Notes: generated by a model from the sequence alone, not told the origin. Positions 12,946 through 26,402 are shown, counted from the first letter of the stretch. The stretch is 64,000 nt of DNA from Apteryx mantelli (GCF_036417845.1 NC_089980.1:60014501-60078500), one strand, 5' to 3'. Made by a program: numbers and translations.

Positions 12946-15900
12946 GGTTCTGGAAGTATATTTTTATTTTTGGATACAGGCATTGTAGAAGTAAAGAGCA
13001 CCACTTCAGCTTGTGAGATTAGCTCTGCAAGATCAGCCTTTGCCCAATGAAACTGGTTCTTTTTGTCAATTATGTCAATTTAGGGACAAAATGAGACCTA
13101 GCTAACTATTCTGTGGGTAAGGGGTGGGGAAGATGGCCTGCATATTAATTAGGACTTTGTTCCCTCTATTTACTGGCACTCGAACTGAAGTAGGTACATC
13201 CTGTAAAAGAGGGCTACTGCAACTGGTTTCCTGGTGTTTTAGGAGGTATATCCTCCTGTGTCATTTGGTAGGAAGGTAAACCTTGTTTTCCTACACAGTT
13301 CAGCTGCATTGCTAGAAAGTTGCCTGTTCTTGTAAAGTCACTTTTTTTTTAATTGTAGTTGTGTTTTAAAAAAATTGGCTTTCATGGAAGAAGGTGGACT
13401 TTTGTACAAAAGTATATTTGTACAGATTTTTCTGAGCCATGAAGAAAGTTTAGTATGGAACAAAGTTGTTGCCATTCTGTAGGATGATCTGAAAGAAAAA
13501 CAGTATTAACATGCATCACGAGACAAAAAAAATGCTGCATGTTCTCAGTAAATTCTGTTAAATCCATTTTCTCCCTACTAAAGAGAGACTTTCCCATAAG
13601 CCTTCTCCATATATACATGGATTTATTTTTAATTTTTATTTTTATTAAAAGTATTGTGTTTTAAGAACTGCTGAATCTACAGGGCTAAAATAGGAAATTA
13701 ATGTCTGAATTGTCCTCATCGCATAATTTTTAGGTTGAAAATCCTCTGGTATGGGATGCTTGTACCCTAAAAGCTTTCTGCTATATAAGGAGAGGGACTT
13801 TATTCAACTTTCTCAACCATGTTCTATACACACCAGAGAGGAGCATCCAAATTCAGACTCAGAATAAAGGCTCTCTAACCACATTAATGAGTTTCTACCA
13901 GAGCTCTGGAATCAGCGGTCAATAGTACAGTCTGTGCTATTGCTCATCTCTGCTTTCACAAAGGCTAGAGGCCAGCCACAGGCGTGTCTTCTGTGTCATT
14001 TTAATATGCCAGGGGGCTTTTTGTCTCAAAGTCTACAGTTGTAGCTAGTCACATTCAGGCTTTGCTGCGTCTTCTGCAGGGTTGCTCATCCTGCTGTGTT
14101 GGCTCTTTGAGTGCATCGCATTGGAGCTCCTGGTGGTGAAGGCCTTAGCACTGGGAGCGGTGTGCAAGCCTGCAGAGCCCTTGCCTCAGTGTTCCAACTG
14201 TCCAGTGGCTCCTGAGATCCTGCTCCTTTCTTGAGCATCATGTATTTTCTGAGGTAGGAGCCAGGTCTAGCTGCCGAAGACCAAAGCTGGCAACACCTGC
14301 GGTTCAAATTCGCGATCCTTTGCATGTTCCTCCTTGGGTCGTGCCATGGTCTGTGCACAGTCATAACAAAATCAACTCTTGAACTCCTCGGTTCAAGTAG
14401 CTGCTCTGGGTGGTGGTGTTCAGCCCTCTGAGGTGAGCTCCTTCTGGAGCGGGGGCACCATCATTGTGTCTCCTGAGCGGTCCCTGACGTGAGCGGGACT
14501 GTGTTACAAGGCTAAGGTACAACTCGGTGGGAGCGGGCAGGCAGCAGCTGGCCCTCAGGCATCCGTAGCTGATGTGATTCTCAAGTCAACTAATTTAGGG
14601 GGATACAAATGGCCCTTAGCTGCCTTCCCTTGGTGCTGTATCTGCAGAAGGAGTAATACTGCTATACGGATATTTATTTAAGGGTGGAAAATTTAGCTCA
14701 GCATTTCACAGGCTCTGCAAAGCCAAGATCTCTTTCAGGGGAATGAAACCACTCGTGCCCCATATCGACCACCCGTAATACCAGACAGCTCCTGGGAAAC
14801 AAGGTGTAATTTTGCCCCCCTCCCCCCCGGCACATCCTCCCTCCTTGCCAGTTCAGAAACACTAAATTCATTTGTAAAACGCTCATGACAGAAGGCACAA
14901 CATAGCCGTGCTGTGTCATGCTGAATCATCATGTGTGAGCCGATCTCCGCCAGGGACCCCTGAAGAAGACCCCTGAACTGCTTTTTGCTTGTTAATGAAG
15001 CACATGGGCAGGCTTAAAAGGCTGCTTCACAGACCCACTCGGATGTATTTCTTGGACCTGCAGTGTTTTGCATTGACTCTCTCTCTAAACATGAGATCTG
15101 ATTTGGCTTTTCACTGTAAACCCTCAGCGATTCCCTCGATATCAGGAGAGGTAAGCAGTTTCATACCCAGCAGCAGCAGTAACAGGAGACTCAGATCCAT
15201 AACTCCACAGTTCAGACGAACAGGATGGTTGGGGCCATGTGCAGTTCTACAGCAGATGCTACCACTGCACATGAAGAAGACTTAAAAGCAAAAAAGAGCT
15301 GCAAATACTGTAAACAGCTTGGCCTCCCCTCCCCTCCAAAGCATCTTGCTCTGCCTGTTGGTAGGCCACTGCCCAGAGAGATTTGACGAGGAAGTTACAG
15401 GACATGAACATGTAGGACCAAAATGGCCACCATGAGTCACTCTTGGTTTTAGGTGACATCAGGGGTTTTACACATGACTGCAGAGCTTCCCTTCCCCTCC
15501 CTGCAGAGGTGCTGGCTGCACGTGGTGTGAGCATAGTGGTGCTGCCCTCCAGTGATTGCAGGGAGCAGCAGATCTTCCACTGGCCTTTCCCTCCCTCTGC
15601 TCCTCTAGCCTGAGTGCACACTCAGAGGGTGCTACCTTGCTTTTGGTCAAGAAGGAAAGACATCTAATCCAGCCCTTCAAAACCTCCCCTACACCGCCGG
15701 TATGCGACAGCCTCAGAAATCCCACTTGTTTCTTTTTTCATGCTGTAAAATGCACAGCTGTTGAATTGCAGTGGGAAAATATAAATGCATCAGCTGGAAA
15801 TATCTCCAGAAGATTATTTTTCTTTTCTTTTTATTTAATTTGGCTCATCATGGTGACATGTATTGGGACTATAGGTGCATGTCCTTCTACATACCATGTC

Positions 15901-17520
15901 TCCCTCCTACATGCAGAGAGAGCACAAATGTTCCTCATCATTGGTCCCACCTGCAATGGATTCCCAGGACCTCACATTACAGGACTTTGGTGATACCTAT
16001 AAATAGAGGAGTTTAAAAGGAGTCATGGGTGGAACTTGGTATTGAGGGTGGGGTATGTGTAATAGAATTGGAAGTGGATTCCTTTCATTTTGCTCTGGAC
16101 TAGCTCACCTACATGACAGCAGTATTACTGGAGCTCAAGGACAAGCAAGGTGTCCTATGAGTTTAACTGACTTCTGCTTGCAACAAATGCAGGTGAAAGA
16201 CTTGTGTTGATGGCTCTTGGTGCTTTATATGTATTGGGGAAGTAAAATACACTGATGATGAGCATTTAATACTCAGGGTACAGGTCCCTCTGTTAAAAAG
16301 TTAATTTGCCTGGAAAAAAGTTTTAATTCCAGTATAGTCAATTCCTTAAATTCATTACCAGAGGAGGTGGGAGTTTGTTCATACAAGGAAATCTTGCCAG
16401 TCGTACTGGCATAATTATAGCAGGATGGTTAGAAACATCATTCCTTGCGTAGATACTTTTATCCTAGTATAATAGTGACTTTTTTACTTAACTTACTTTT
16501 ACTTTCCTCATTTGAAGAGGTATATTAAGAAGTGTCTTTTTATTCCAGGGGTCACACTGGGATATCTCTACTAAGTCATTCTTCTGTTTTATGCTTGTAT
16601 AATTTTTCTGGGAGGCACAGATAGACATGTCTGGTTATATAATCTCCCAGATAAAATGTTATTGCTAGGAAAGGCAGCAGGTGACCACTGGTATGAAAAG
16701 TGGGGTTGTTTCCCCACCTTAGCTACAGTTTCTATTCCCACCTTTGAGGGAATCATCATTTAATCCATGTGTGTGTTCATTTGCCTGCTTCTAACAATCA
16801 GGAAAGCCTCTCTTTTCAAATCTCTCAGGGTGCTGCCAGGTTTGAATCATTAAACTTCAGATCTGTGAACGGAAGGCACTATTAGCATTACTGTTTGATT
16901 GTATTATTTTTATTACTGTGGTGGTTCTTTAACAGTTGCAATGCTTTATAATCACTATCCTAAGGAAATCACATTTAGCAGAGGAAAAAAAACATATGTT
17001 GTAGTTCCAAGCAGAGTTACTATTAAACACCAGGCTGTTGCTAATTTTCTGCTGGAGTCCAAGACCTTGGAGGGATCCCCTTATTTTGCTGACTTAGGCT
17101 GGGAACAATAATGAAGAGTGACTTCAACAAGATCAGTGGCTCTGAATGGGCTACTACACCATTCCGTTTAAAAGGACAAATGCTTCCACAGGCAGCAGAA
17201 GTGGAAGTAATAAAGACCAGATCCCCTAGGATTTGTGTCTCTGGGGAAGGTCAGGCATGGCCTGCATCTCTATGGGTTCTCTAATGTCTCATAAGGGTTG
17301 TGCTTGGCCAACATGCTTGCTCTCAGAGGAGGAATGAATGGGATGGTGCCCCAGCTGTCCTTGTGCTTTATCGGGCAGAGACCTCCTGGATCATGAAAGG
17401 AAGGGGGAGTTAATGAAACCAGTATTTCACTCTGCATGTCCCAGTGTAGAAGAGACCCTTTGGTTTCAGCACGAGTACAATTTGTACAGTTAGGAGTGAT
17501 TTGAAGCCACTTTGAATTCT
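12946..17520. other. Gene-free intergenic DNA with a CpG cluster
   Basis: No gene is supported. The notable feature is a CpG-enriched patch at about 14.25-14.58 kb, listed as a candidate regulatory element. A stretch at about 16.84-16.92 kb, with 'ggaaggcactattagcattact' before ATT-rich sequence, vaguely resembles the 3' end of MIR/L3 repeats, but too weakly to call. Pyrimidine- and purine-rich pieces at 14.8 and 15.3-15.7 kb give open frames with no protein-like content. Confidence 0.6.
14250..14580. promoter_or_regulatory. Candidate CpG-enriched regulatory patch with a CRE-like site
   Basis: CpG dinucleotides are visibly more frequent here (gccgaag, cgcgatc, gtcgtgc, ctcggtt, gagcgg, gacgtgagcgg, ctcggtgggagcggg) than in the CpG-poor DNA around it. 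The octamer TGACGTGA at 14485-14492 differs by one base from the CREB/ATF palindrome TGACGTCA. Both points are visible in sequence. Any enhancer or promoter role is inference, since no transcript or TATA-like core is evident. Confidence 0.3.
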
Positions 17521-17600
17521 CTCACTTATATTGGTGTAACTTCATGGTCTTCTGTGGAGTCCGTTATCCTTTACACTGATATAAAGGAGAGATGAATCAG
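17521..17600. repeat. Old palindromic interspersed repeat, copy 1
   Basis: This is an imperfect inverted repeat. The left arm, 'cacttatattggtgtaacttcat', pairs with the right arm, 'gtggagtccgttatcctttacactgatata', around a short centre. The pattern is a chain of 'ACACTGGTGTAA ... TCCATTGAAGTCAATGGA ... TTACACTGGTGTAA' blocks. I associate it with old interspersed repeats of birds and non-avian reptiles but cannot name the family. A clearer second copy lies at 45003-45090. Confidence 0.5.
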
Positions 17601-17605
17601 TCCCT

Positions 17606-20087
17606 ATGTGCTTTGCTGACTGGGAGGAGACAAAATTAAACACAATGTTAGTGTTGCCTCTTCCTTCCTATCCCCATTTCCCTGTGGTTATCCTGTTAAG
17701 CTATTCCGAGTACCTTCTTTTCTTTGACTCTGTCTCTCACTTTATTTTATGCTCTTTGTGTTGCATCTTTTTAATAGTCCAGATACCATTGTGAAGGGCC
17801 TATTAGAAAGACCTAAGCTACATCATTTGAACTTATCTGGGCTTCTATTTAATCTCTGTTTATAGTATGTCATGATGAAGAATAATGCAGGAAAAAAATG
17901 ATGTGGATTTTATTCAGCAGGATCAATCTCTTCCATGAATCTTTTCTCTATTATAGAATGGAGCAAGGATAACAAAGTTTAGATCTTGTCTCTTTTGATT
18001 GCTTAATTCATTTTATAACTATGTATTTGTTACAGAACTTTGACAGGTATATTTCTGGGGGAAGTGCTGACCCAGTTCTTGTCCACATGGGCAAAATATT
18101 GAATATTCTTATTGATGCACTTCCTTTATCGTGGGATTTTTGTTCTTACAGTTCATTTTATTGTCTGTTAACTTCTTTGTGAGCAAGGTGATATTAACAG
18201 GGTCCAGAGTCGTCAAATACAATGGAGACCTGTGAATACAGCTCCCATGCAATGCGATCCCTTGCAAAGCAGGAGGCATGTTGCCGAGGTGTTCTGTCTT
18301 AAGGCCTGATGTTTGTTCTTCAAGTGCCTGTAATCATACCCTAGAGGAAAATGGTTTTAGTAGGCATGTTAAAATAACTTAATAAGTTCCTTTTCTAAGC
18401 ACATTAGGAGTTATATGGCTGTATTTTTTTTGTTAGTGTGAGAACTACATTTCAGACATCCAAGGCTGCCCCCTAACACTAACATATCACTAGCATGTAA
18501 TGGCTATAAAATGTTTTAAATGTATTGTCATTTTCATTTTTCATATTGTTGAGCATCTTTTCTGCAGTTACCAAACAGAATCATCTGCCTCCTTGAACTC
18601 AAACAGCTGAGCAAAATTTCAAGGCAAAGCAGGCTGTGCTAGCGAGGACAAGCAGGTGCTGGTGAGAGTTGTATCTCTCTGCCACTGCCCTGTGTTGGCA
18701 AAGAAGATGACAAATCCTGTTTTGCTGCACTGGGGTGTGTGCGTATGGAGGGGGAGAGGGAAATGGAGGGAATGGGACAAAAGCCGAAATGGGGTCTAAT
18801 TACTTGTCAGCCAAAATGCTGGCTGAGGGGGTGGGGGTGCAGGAGTCCAGTGCTTAGTCATGCTGTGTGCTCCCTCTGCCCGGCTGCTGCTGGAGGGGGG
18901 GGGGGGGGGGGTTGCTCTGGTTTGCTTGTTTTTTTTTTCTCATGCATCCTCCACTTATAATAATAATTATAATAATAGCCACCGAAAGGTCTTTTTCCTT
19001 TACATGCATAGTGTGTGCCTGGGTTCATGTGGTGATCTGTGCCCATATACAAGGTGGAGGCTGCCTTTGTTTCCAATATCTTCTTCCAGAAATGAGGCTA
19101 ATTTTTTTTTAATGCCTTTTCTGCATGCTGGATTGCTGTTAGACTTATCACATTTCAAAGAGATTTAATGCAATCCATTACAGCATTAAGTAATTGCTCA
19201 TCTATTGTTGCAATAAGTAAACTTATCATAACCATGCTTAAAGAGCTTGCGTTGGTAATGTAGGAAAAATGGAAATGTCACAAATATCGCTTCACACTGC
19301 TTTTCTCACTATTTTTTAATGGATGGTGTGAGAGAGATTCTGTCCACATTTGTAGCCTCCATTGATCTTTACATATTTTTCTGTTAATGCATTCATAAAT
19401 TCCTTACTAGAGGTATGTTTATGCTAGTAAGCCTCTATTATGGTTATTTCCATTGTTTGCTGGTATTCTCTGTAGATATTACTGCTTTGGTTTTCCTGCT
19501 GTGTCTAGATATTAACACTGAGTGGTCTTTTGGACCACTGGGTATGGTAAGGTTGTCAGTGAAGAAGTCTTTTCATGCTTTCCCTTTATACAAGTTATGT
19601 GGTAGTTGATGGAAACATTTGAAATAGCTTAGTCTTTATTATGTATTTAATTTTTAAATACAGTCTCTGTTCAGACAGGAGAAGCATCAAGAAAGTAAAT
19701 TCAAACTGACTGTTGGAGAATTGGAAAGCAGCATAAGATGTCACTAAAATTACAGCACGCAATTTTCTCTCACTACAGTTGTGGAGAAAAGTGCTAATTG
19801 GCTCTTTTGCCCCGTGCAGTGAATGCTGGCCTCTTTAATCCTAAACACAGGCTTTCTATTTGGTGTCTGTCTTGAACCAGACACTAACCAGATGTGGACT
19901 ATCACTGTTTCAGCAGGCTGTAAAACAAAAAGAAAAAAGATTTCTATGGAGGTGGAAAAGTTCTGCTGCTTGTATTAAACTCATTGTCAACACATAACAA
20001 TATTGTATTATAGCTCTGTATATACTGTTTCCTCTCTGTTCAGTCTGGACAAGCTTTAAAAAAAGGAAGGGAGTGTGTGGTTTTGTC
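17606..20087. other. Gene-free intergenic DNA with simple repeats
   Basis: No gene is supported. The stretch is AT-rich, apart from a G-run/T-run and an ATT-rich repeat at about 18.9 kb (listed separately). All open frames are below about 105 codons and low in complexity. Confidence 0.65.
18895..18976. repeat. G17 run, T10 run and (ATA/ATT)n tract
   Basis: Seventeen G (18895-18911) are followed by ten T (18929-18938) and an imperfect TAA/ATT repeat (about 18956-18976). The cluster of three simple repeats is visible directly. The G-run lengths are prone to assembly error. Confidence 0.88.
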
Positions 20088-20180
20088 TCCCTATTACAGA
20101 TGTGATCACTGAAACATAAAAAAGTGAAACGACTTGTTCAAAATCAGTGTTGGGAACAGAGTACAGTGTGGTTTGACCTT
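20088..20180 (-). repeat. MIR-like SINE remnant (-)
   Basis: The run 'ctattacagatgtgatcactgaaacataaaaaagtgaaacgacttgttcaaaatca' follows the reverse complement of the MIR core ('ttttacagatgaggaaactgaggcacagagaagttaagtgacttgcccaaggtca'). The block order and spacing agree, though many positions differ. No transcript or function is implied. Confidence 0.55.
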
Positions 20181-20964
20181 ACAAATATCATACTTTCTAA
20201 AGGACAGTCTTCCCAAGCAGAGGAACTTTCTTATACTGTTGATGCATTTGTTGCCATTGTACTTGGTTTATCCAAGATCAGGATTTTTAAACCTTGTAAC
20301 AAGCATCAACATAAGGTTGGGGAAAAAAATCTGATTGTGCTGACACAAATTATTATTATTATTTTTTGCCATTGACTTTAGAGAGGCTGAAATCTCACTG
20401 CTAAATTCTGTATATGCTTTGCTGTTGTTCAAACTAGGCTCAAGATAATTTATTGTTCAAAGAAACTGTGTGGCCTATCTCACAAGTTTTATTTTTCACA
20501 GTGCTGATCCTAACCAGACCTACGGTCACAATACTGACACTGTGCAGGAGTGAACCATTCACAAAGTAACTTGGTGTATTTGTTTAACTCTTCAGTCACT
20601 GTGTTTGTGGAATTAGTGGATTTTTTTTTTCCTATTTATTTTCTTTGTTTTTATTGTCTTGGTGATGGGTTTTGGGCTGAGTATGTAGGTTTGCAGGGTA
20701 TTTCCTTTGCTGTTTATACCTGTTGCATAAATCCTTGGCATTAAGCCGTTTTTCTTAGCTGTGCAGACATTGGTTTGGAATTCACTAGCAACAAGTGTAA
20801 TGGCAGTAATAGCATTTTTGTCCTTTTTTAACAGCATCTATCCATGGGACTTCCAAACTCTGAGACCTTAACAGACTGAGGCTCACAGCCACAGTGTTCA
20901 ATGACACTGATCAGTGTATTTTTCTAAGGCTGTTGTTGCAAAATAAAGTGTTAGATTATTTTCA

Positions 20965-21311
20965 CACAGAATCACAGAATGGTTGAGGTTGGAAGGGACC
21001 TCTGGAGATCATCTAGTCCAACCCCCCTGCTCAAGCAGGGTCACCTAGAGCACATTGCACAGGATTGTGTCCAGGCGCGTTTTGAATATCTCCAGAGAAG
21101 GAGAGTCCACAACCTCTCTGGGCAACCTGTTCCAGTGCTCTGTCACCCTCACAGTGAAAAACTTTTTCCTCATGTTCAGATGGAATTGTCTGTGTTTCAG
21201 TTTGTGCCCGTTGCCTCATGTCCTGTCGCTGGGCACCACTGAAAAGAGTCTGGTCCCATCCTCTTGACACCCCCCCTTCAGATACTTGTACACGTTGATA
21301 AGATCCCTCTC
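20965..21311 (-). mobile_element. CR1 LINE, short 3'-end copy
   Basis: This is a second CR1 on the minus strand, about 347 bases, containing only the 3' UTR and the last part of ORF2. It starts with the same doubled CACAGAAT octamer and GGTTGGAAGGGACC block as the copy at 5338. By eye there are about 17 mismatches across roughly 340 shared bases (about 5%), many at CpG or TpG positions. It is cut off at 'acgttgataagatccctctc' and is followed by an A/T-rich junction. The residual reading frame is disrupted and far too short to encode anything. Confidence 0.95.
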
Positions 21312-24300
21312 AAAAAAATTTTTATTTTTTTTTAAATAAGACTCAAGATTATCTGAGACTGAGGAATCTCCAAATCAGGAAGAAATGCATGGGCTCAACT
21401 TCTGCAGGCCTCTGAGACTTTCTTTTTAGTCTAAATATTCTGCAGGACCGCATATCCCTTTGAAAGCAGTGGCTCTGAAAATGAACAGCAGAAATGTTTC
21501 TAAATTGAGGTTCTTAAACTCTCTCCCATGGCTTGGCGTGTAAGATCAAGTAATTCTTTTGTTCCAACCACTTGGATTTTCTTTTCCATTTTTTTTGTTT
21601 TGAATTCTTTCTTTTTCCCTTTACATTCATTATGGGCCTCAGCCTGTGTTTCCTGTAATAGAAGAGAAACATCCTACTACATCTCCTACTTTAGAGAGAT
21701 GTAAGGGGTTGGGGAAAGGCAGGACACATGAGGCGATTTTCTATTTACCTGGCTGCTCACCAGCAGCACATTGGTGGCAGCAGTGCAATCACTACTAGCT
21801 TTATTTGCAGTTCTGCTGGAAACAAGACAGGAGAGATTCTGGGAGAAAAGTTCAATGTCTATTCTGCCATCTTGCCTGTTCTTGTCTGTGTATAAATCAT
21901 GTCATACATAGTTGTTAAGCTTATTCAAGGGTGTCTAAACAAGCTCAGAGACAGAAATCTAGTCCTACTGGCTGTACATAGCTCCCTGAGGACACCAGTG
22001 GGCCTCAGCTGACAGGATGTAGAGAGTAAAGACACCAAATTCGACTCTGAGACTGCAGTGTATTCCAACCTGAACTTGGTATTCAGGGATGAGTAAAATC
22101 AGAGTTGGTCTTTACTTGATGGAGTCATAGGAAAGGTCTGTACATAAGTTGGGAAACATCGTGAGTCTTTTCATGTGTGCCACATATTTACCTAACTTCT
22201 GGCAGGGCTGTTGGGAGAACCTGAAATACTCAGGCCTGTAACAGTGTTCATTTTGAATGATGCGATATGGCCCACTGTGGAGATGTTTGCTCACCATCAG
22301 AAAAGTAAACTTTTCTGCGATCCAATTAGCTTAAACGCAGAGGTAACGGGCAGGGGTTTAGCTATGCTGTGATAAGTGGGTAAGCATGAGTACAGCCAAC
22401 TTCTCTTCTCTGGGGGCTTTTTCCCTGAGGAGTCCTGGTGTTACTGCCACCCAGACTGCCAGAGGCTGAGGCTGAGCACGTGGTACCTTCTGCTCTGTGA
22501 TTTTAGAGGAACAAAAATCCTCCTTCTCGCTTGCAAGCCAGACAGTGCACCAACCAACAGTCATTTTGTTCCCAGCACTGTCTAACAAAGGTTGGTGCAG
22601 GGCTGGTTAAGGTTGTCTGCAATTGCAGTGCCAGAAACTTTTGGAATTGCTTTGGTGATGATATGATCAATGCTTCTAACACAGGGTGGTGGTAAGGGAT
22701 TTACAGTGTTTATCTGGTGTCTGGAGATGGATTCAGCAGGGCTGGTCTTTCCAGATCTGAGAAGTATTTCAAAAGTGTAGGCATAGGCTTTCAGGTCCCA
22801 CTGTTTAGTGCTGGCTGGCTCTCCTGGCTGTATTATTTCCAAAAAGGTGTAGTGCAGCACTATCAATGTAGAATAGAGTCCAGATCAAGCACAGGTAGAG
22901 CATTCGCAATCCTCCCCTCCAGCCAGAATCATGCTTTCTCTCAAGGAACTATTTTGTTCGTTGACCTGATTCCACCTGAAAAGGGTACAACACAATGTGC
23001 ATCTAACTAGGTTTACTTGGGCTGGCATACCTGCAAGTCAGAATACATGGATGGTGGCCATTAGCTCTGTTCAAAGAGCAGAACTGAAGCCCAGCATGTT
23101 CATGTGTTCAGCAAAATTAGATCTGATGACTTCAGCTGGTGTTTCATCAACACAAGCTGCTTGCCCTGTTGTGTAAATATTTTAAAGAAGCAATTACAAT
23201 GGGAAAACTTGGGAGGGAATGAAGGAGTTGCTGGTTAGTGAACAATTGCATGTCTGTAACGGTGCTCTCCTGAGTTGCCTTCTCCACTGGTCTGACCTTT
23301 GAGAGATCTGGGCTGACTTCTTTGTCTGAAGATACATGCTTTAAAAAAAAAAAAGCATTTGTCCACAGCTGGCATTAAGCTGTATTTTCAGACAACCTGA
23401 GACATACCGATGTGTTTTGTCATGATCTTTTGGCATGAAGTTCCAAAGGCAAGAATGTCACTGAGCAGTTGCACTCCCATTACCTTGTTTTCCTTTGCTA
23501 TTTCAGCTGACCAAGTTAGTCTTCGCTTCCTGCCATAGGCTGCTGTTGTGCTTTTTGTCATTGTTCAATAGATGTCAGGTCTCCACCAGGTGGGATGATT
23601 CCTGAGTATACAAAACTTTGGGATTTCTTTGAGAGATGGCATAATTTATATCCAAGATATAAACATTCAGACATGAATGTCCTTCTGTGTATAACTACTG
23701 TTTGATTTTTCATTATGCACTGCCCTTGTGTATAATTGCCTGTGACTTGCTGGCTGTGACAAGCAAGATGAAATCTAGGAAGACACTATAGCTTTAAAAT
23801 GAATGTACTTATCTTGCAATTGGAAATAATTGAATGATCTTGTTCTTAATTGTTTGTGTATTATAGAGAACTGTATGAAATTTTAAAAAGCATAGGCTGA
23901 TTTTTTTTTTCCCTTCAATATACCTTCTGGTCTTTGAATCTGAAGGATTCAACTATTGTACATTTTAAGTAACCCCCCCATGATCAAAAAGCTAGCATAC
24001 CTTTATTTAAATTTGCATAAATGAAATGTGAGTGTCTTATGCTCTTTCTTCAGAACAAGAATCTAGTGGTTTTGTGCAAAAGGCTAAATATCATGAGAAA
24101 ATGAGAATGGGAGAAGTGGGGGAATTTAGCAATACCCTAGATATTGTTTAATTCAAAGCCACACTGAAATAAAGTGAGCCTTTGCGGACTTCAGGGGGAA
24201 TTTGATCTAGCCCATATGTAGATAACAGATACATAAATGATGTTAAAATCGCTTCTTATATTGAAAATTGAACCTGTCATATTGTAAAATCATCTAATGC

Positions 24301-24659
24301 TCTAGTTTTACGTGAATCTGATTTTGTTATTTCTTGTGTAAATTAACACTTTATAATTAATATCTCACTCATAAATAGCAAGAATGATCTTGAAATCAAG
24401 TAGGTTTTAGTGGTTTAGTCTTGAAAACATATTATGCAGCAATTGGTAAGGATCACAAAGCAATTTAGAAGAGACTCTATTCCTGTCTCTGCTTTTGTTT
24501 TGCTTTGTTTTCAAAGGGGAAGCATGTCTGAGTTCAGACATCAGGACAAAAGACTTTCTGCTAATTTCAAGTTAGGAAAAATCACCAGGGTTGGTTTTGA
24601 TTCTGCTTTTAATAAATATGAGTGGTGATGAGAGTTTTGTTTGTTTTTTAAGACTGTCT

Positions 24660-24990
24660 GTTCTCGATGCTTTTGCTACTTCGGTGGAAGCCTTGGGCGC
24701 TTTGTTGCGGTGGGCTCGGAGCGCTCTGGAGCTGGCGGGGGCTGGAACACCCTGTTTTCAATTTTGCCTGCAGTGCAGTGAACTCAGGAGCTCCCGCAGT
24801 CCCTTCAGGAACAGCTTACGTAACCTTGGACATGCCAGCAATATGCTACGCTGTGAAATAGTCGCTTGCTTGCTTGCTCTCTTTTTCCCCCCCCCGCCGC
24901 TTCCCTTCTCTCTCTCGGAGGGATTGCATCATCTGCCTGTATTTCACAGCTTGGGCAGCAGGGGAAAGGAATGGAATAAATCAACATGTT
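24660..24990. promoter_or_regulatory. Candidate regulatory patch with TTACGTAA palindrome
   Basis: This is a locally GC- and CpG-rich segment (gcgctttgttgcggtgggctcggagcgc; a C-run with gccgc; ctctcggagg) in AT-rich surroundings. It contains TTACGTAA at 24816-24823, the palindromic consensus bound by PAR-bZIP factors such as DBP, HLF and TEF and by NFIL3. A 178-codon + frame (ATG at 24618 to 25151) covers the patch, but its translation has no recognisable domain and runs into homopolymeric Phe/Pro. I read the segment as a possible cis-regulatory element, not a gene. Confidence 0.3.
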
Positions 24991-26402
24991 GCTTTTATCA
25001 AATAAACCTTTGTGATGTGGCCTGGTCAGAAGAAATTTATATTCTTTCTATCCACGCCTTCTTTAAAGAATGTTTCACCCCCTTTTTCCTTTTGAGTAAT
25101 TTTTTTTTTAAAGCTTTCCAACTCATGTTATCAGAATGTGCAATAACTTAAAAGGCTGTATTTTCAACAGTTTACAAGACTTACAAACCCTTCTCTCAAA
25201 GCTGAGACTGTCTAATAGCCAAAATGAAGTAATTTTAAAATCTCCTCATTCTAAAATCAAAGTGGGCAGTCTGGCATTAGTCCAATACCTGTTTCTTCTG
25301 TGACTGATACACATCCACAAGACTTCCCCCAATTTCAGTGCTGTTGATGTGGATTCGCAGGAAGAGAAGGGAGATGAGAATCTGTCTCGGTACTGCCCAA
25401 GGCTATGGGAAGTGAAAGGGGTGCAAGAAAGTGAGCCACTATTACTGGTAGCAATGGCAACTGTAACAGAAAAAAATTGGGGGTTATGATGTCAGGTTTT
25501 AGCAGGCAAAAATATCTTCAGCTCTTCTAATGTCAAAAAGCGTGGAGCAATGACTACAGTCACAATTTCATTTTTCACCAAGGATTACCTCATTCCACTT
25601 GTTACTGCTGTTTTTCATGTTTTCCTGTATCTCTTAAAATTTCTATGTGTTGGTTTTTTTCCTCAAAGGGAAACAAATCCTCTGAAAAGGAACGTCCTGC
25701 TTAGGTGGCTGGATCACCCTAACTGTTGTCAGAGTATGTTCTGTGTATTAAATACAGCTGGACCCTTCTTACGATTTTTATACTGAAATCTCTCATTGGC
25801 TTTCATGATGACAAGATCAAGGATAAGATTTGGTGTTGGTTTTTATTTTCCCATGGCAGATGATACATATTAGCTGAAATACCTAAAGCAAAAAGCAAAG
25901 CACTTCCTGGCTGTTCTTTAAGCTCCAAAATACATTCCTGTATCAGAGGATGAGTAGGTACAGAACTGCTTAATCTCTTAAAGCTTCTTCTGCATCAGTG
26001 TATTCCTTGTACAGTCCTTACAGCAAGAATTGTAGTTTGGAAAGAGTTTGTTTTAGTGCTTTTGCCTTCCACAAAGTCAGGTGGGGGGGGTGAAATCTCT
26101 GGGGAGCCAGCTGTGTGGCAAGCAGCGATTACAGGTATGACCCCCATCCTTCGATGCATGGAGACCTGTTGCTGTTCCTAAAGGCTTGATGTGTCTCTGT
26201 GCTGTGCTAGTGGGCTTTAATTGAAAGAGCCTGGCTGTGCAAATGGTCAGAAACTTTTTTTTTCCTTTTTTTTTTTGCCCAGGAGCTCTGAAAGGGCAGT
26301 GAAAATGGAGCTCCCCTTGCTATATAAAAGGAAGAGATGGTCAAAAGCAGCATCTGCGGGGATGCCATTCTTGAATATTCTAGGTATTGAATGTGTTGAC
26401 TC

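Noticed and set aside
16840-16920. Possible MIR/L3 3' tail before ATT-rich sequence
   Set aside because: Only a short, degenerate match; not distinguishable from chance by eye.
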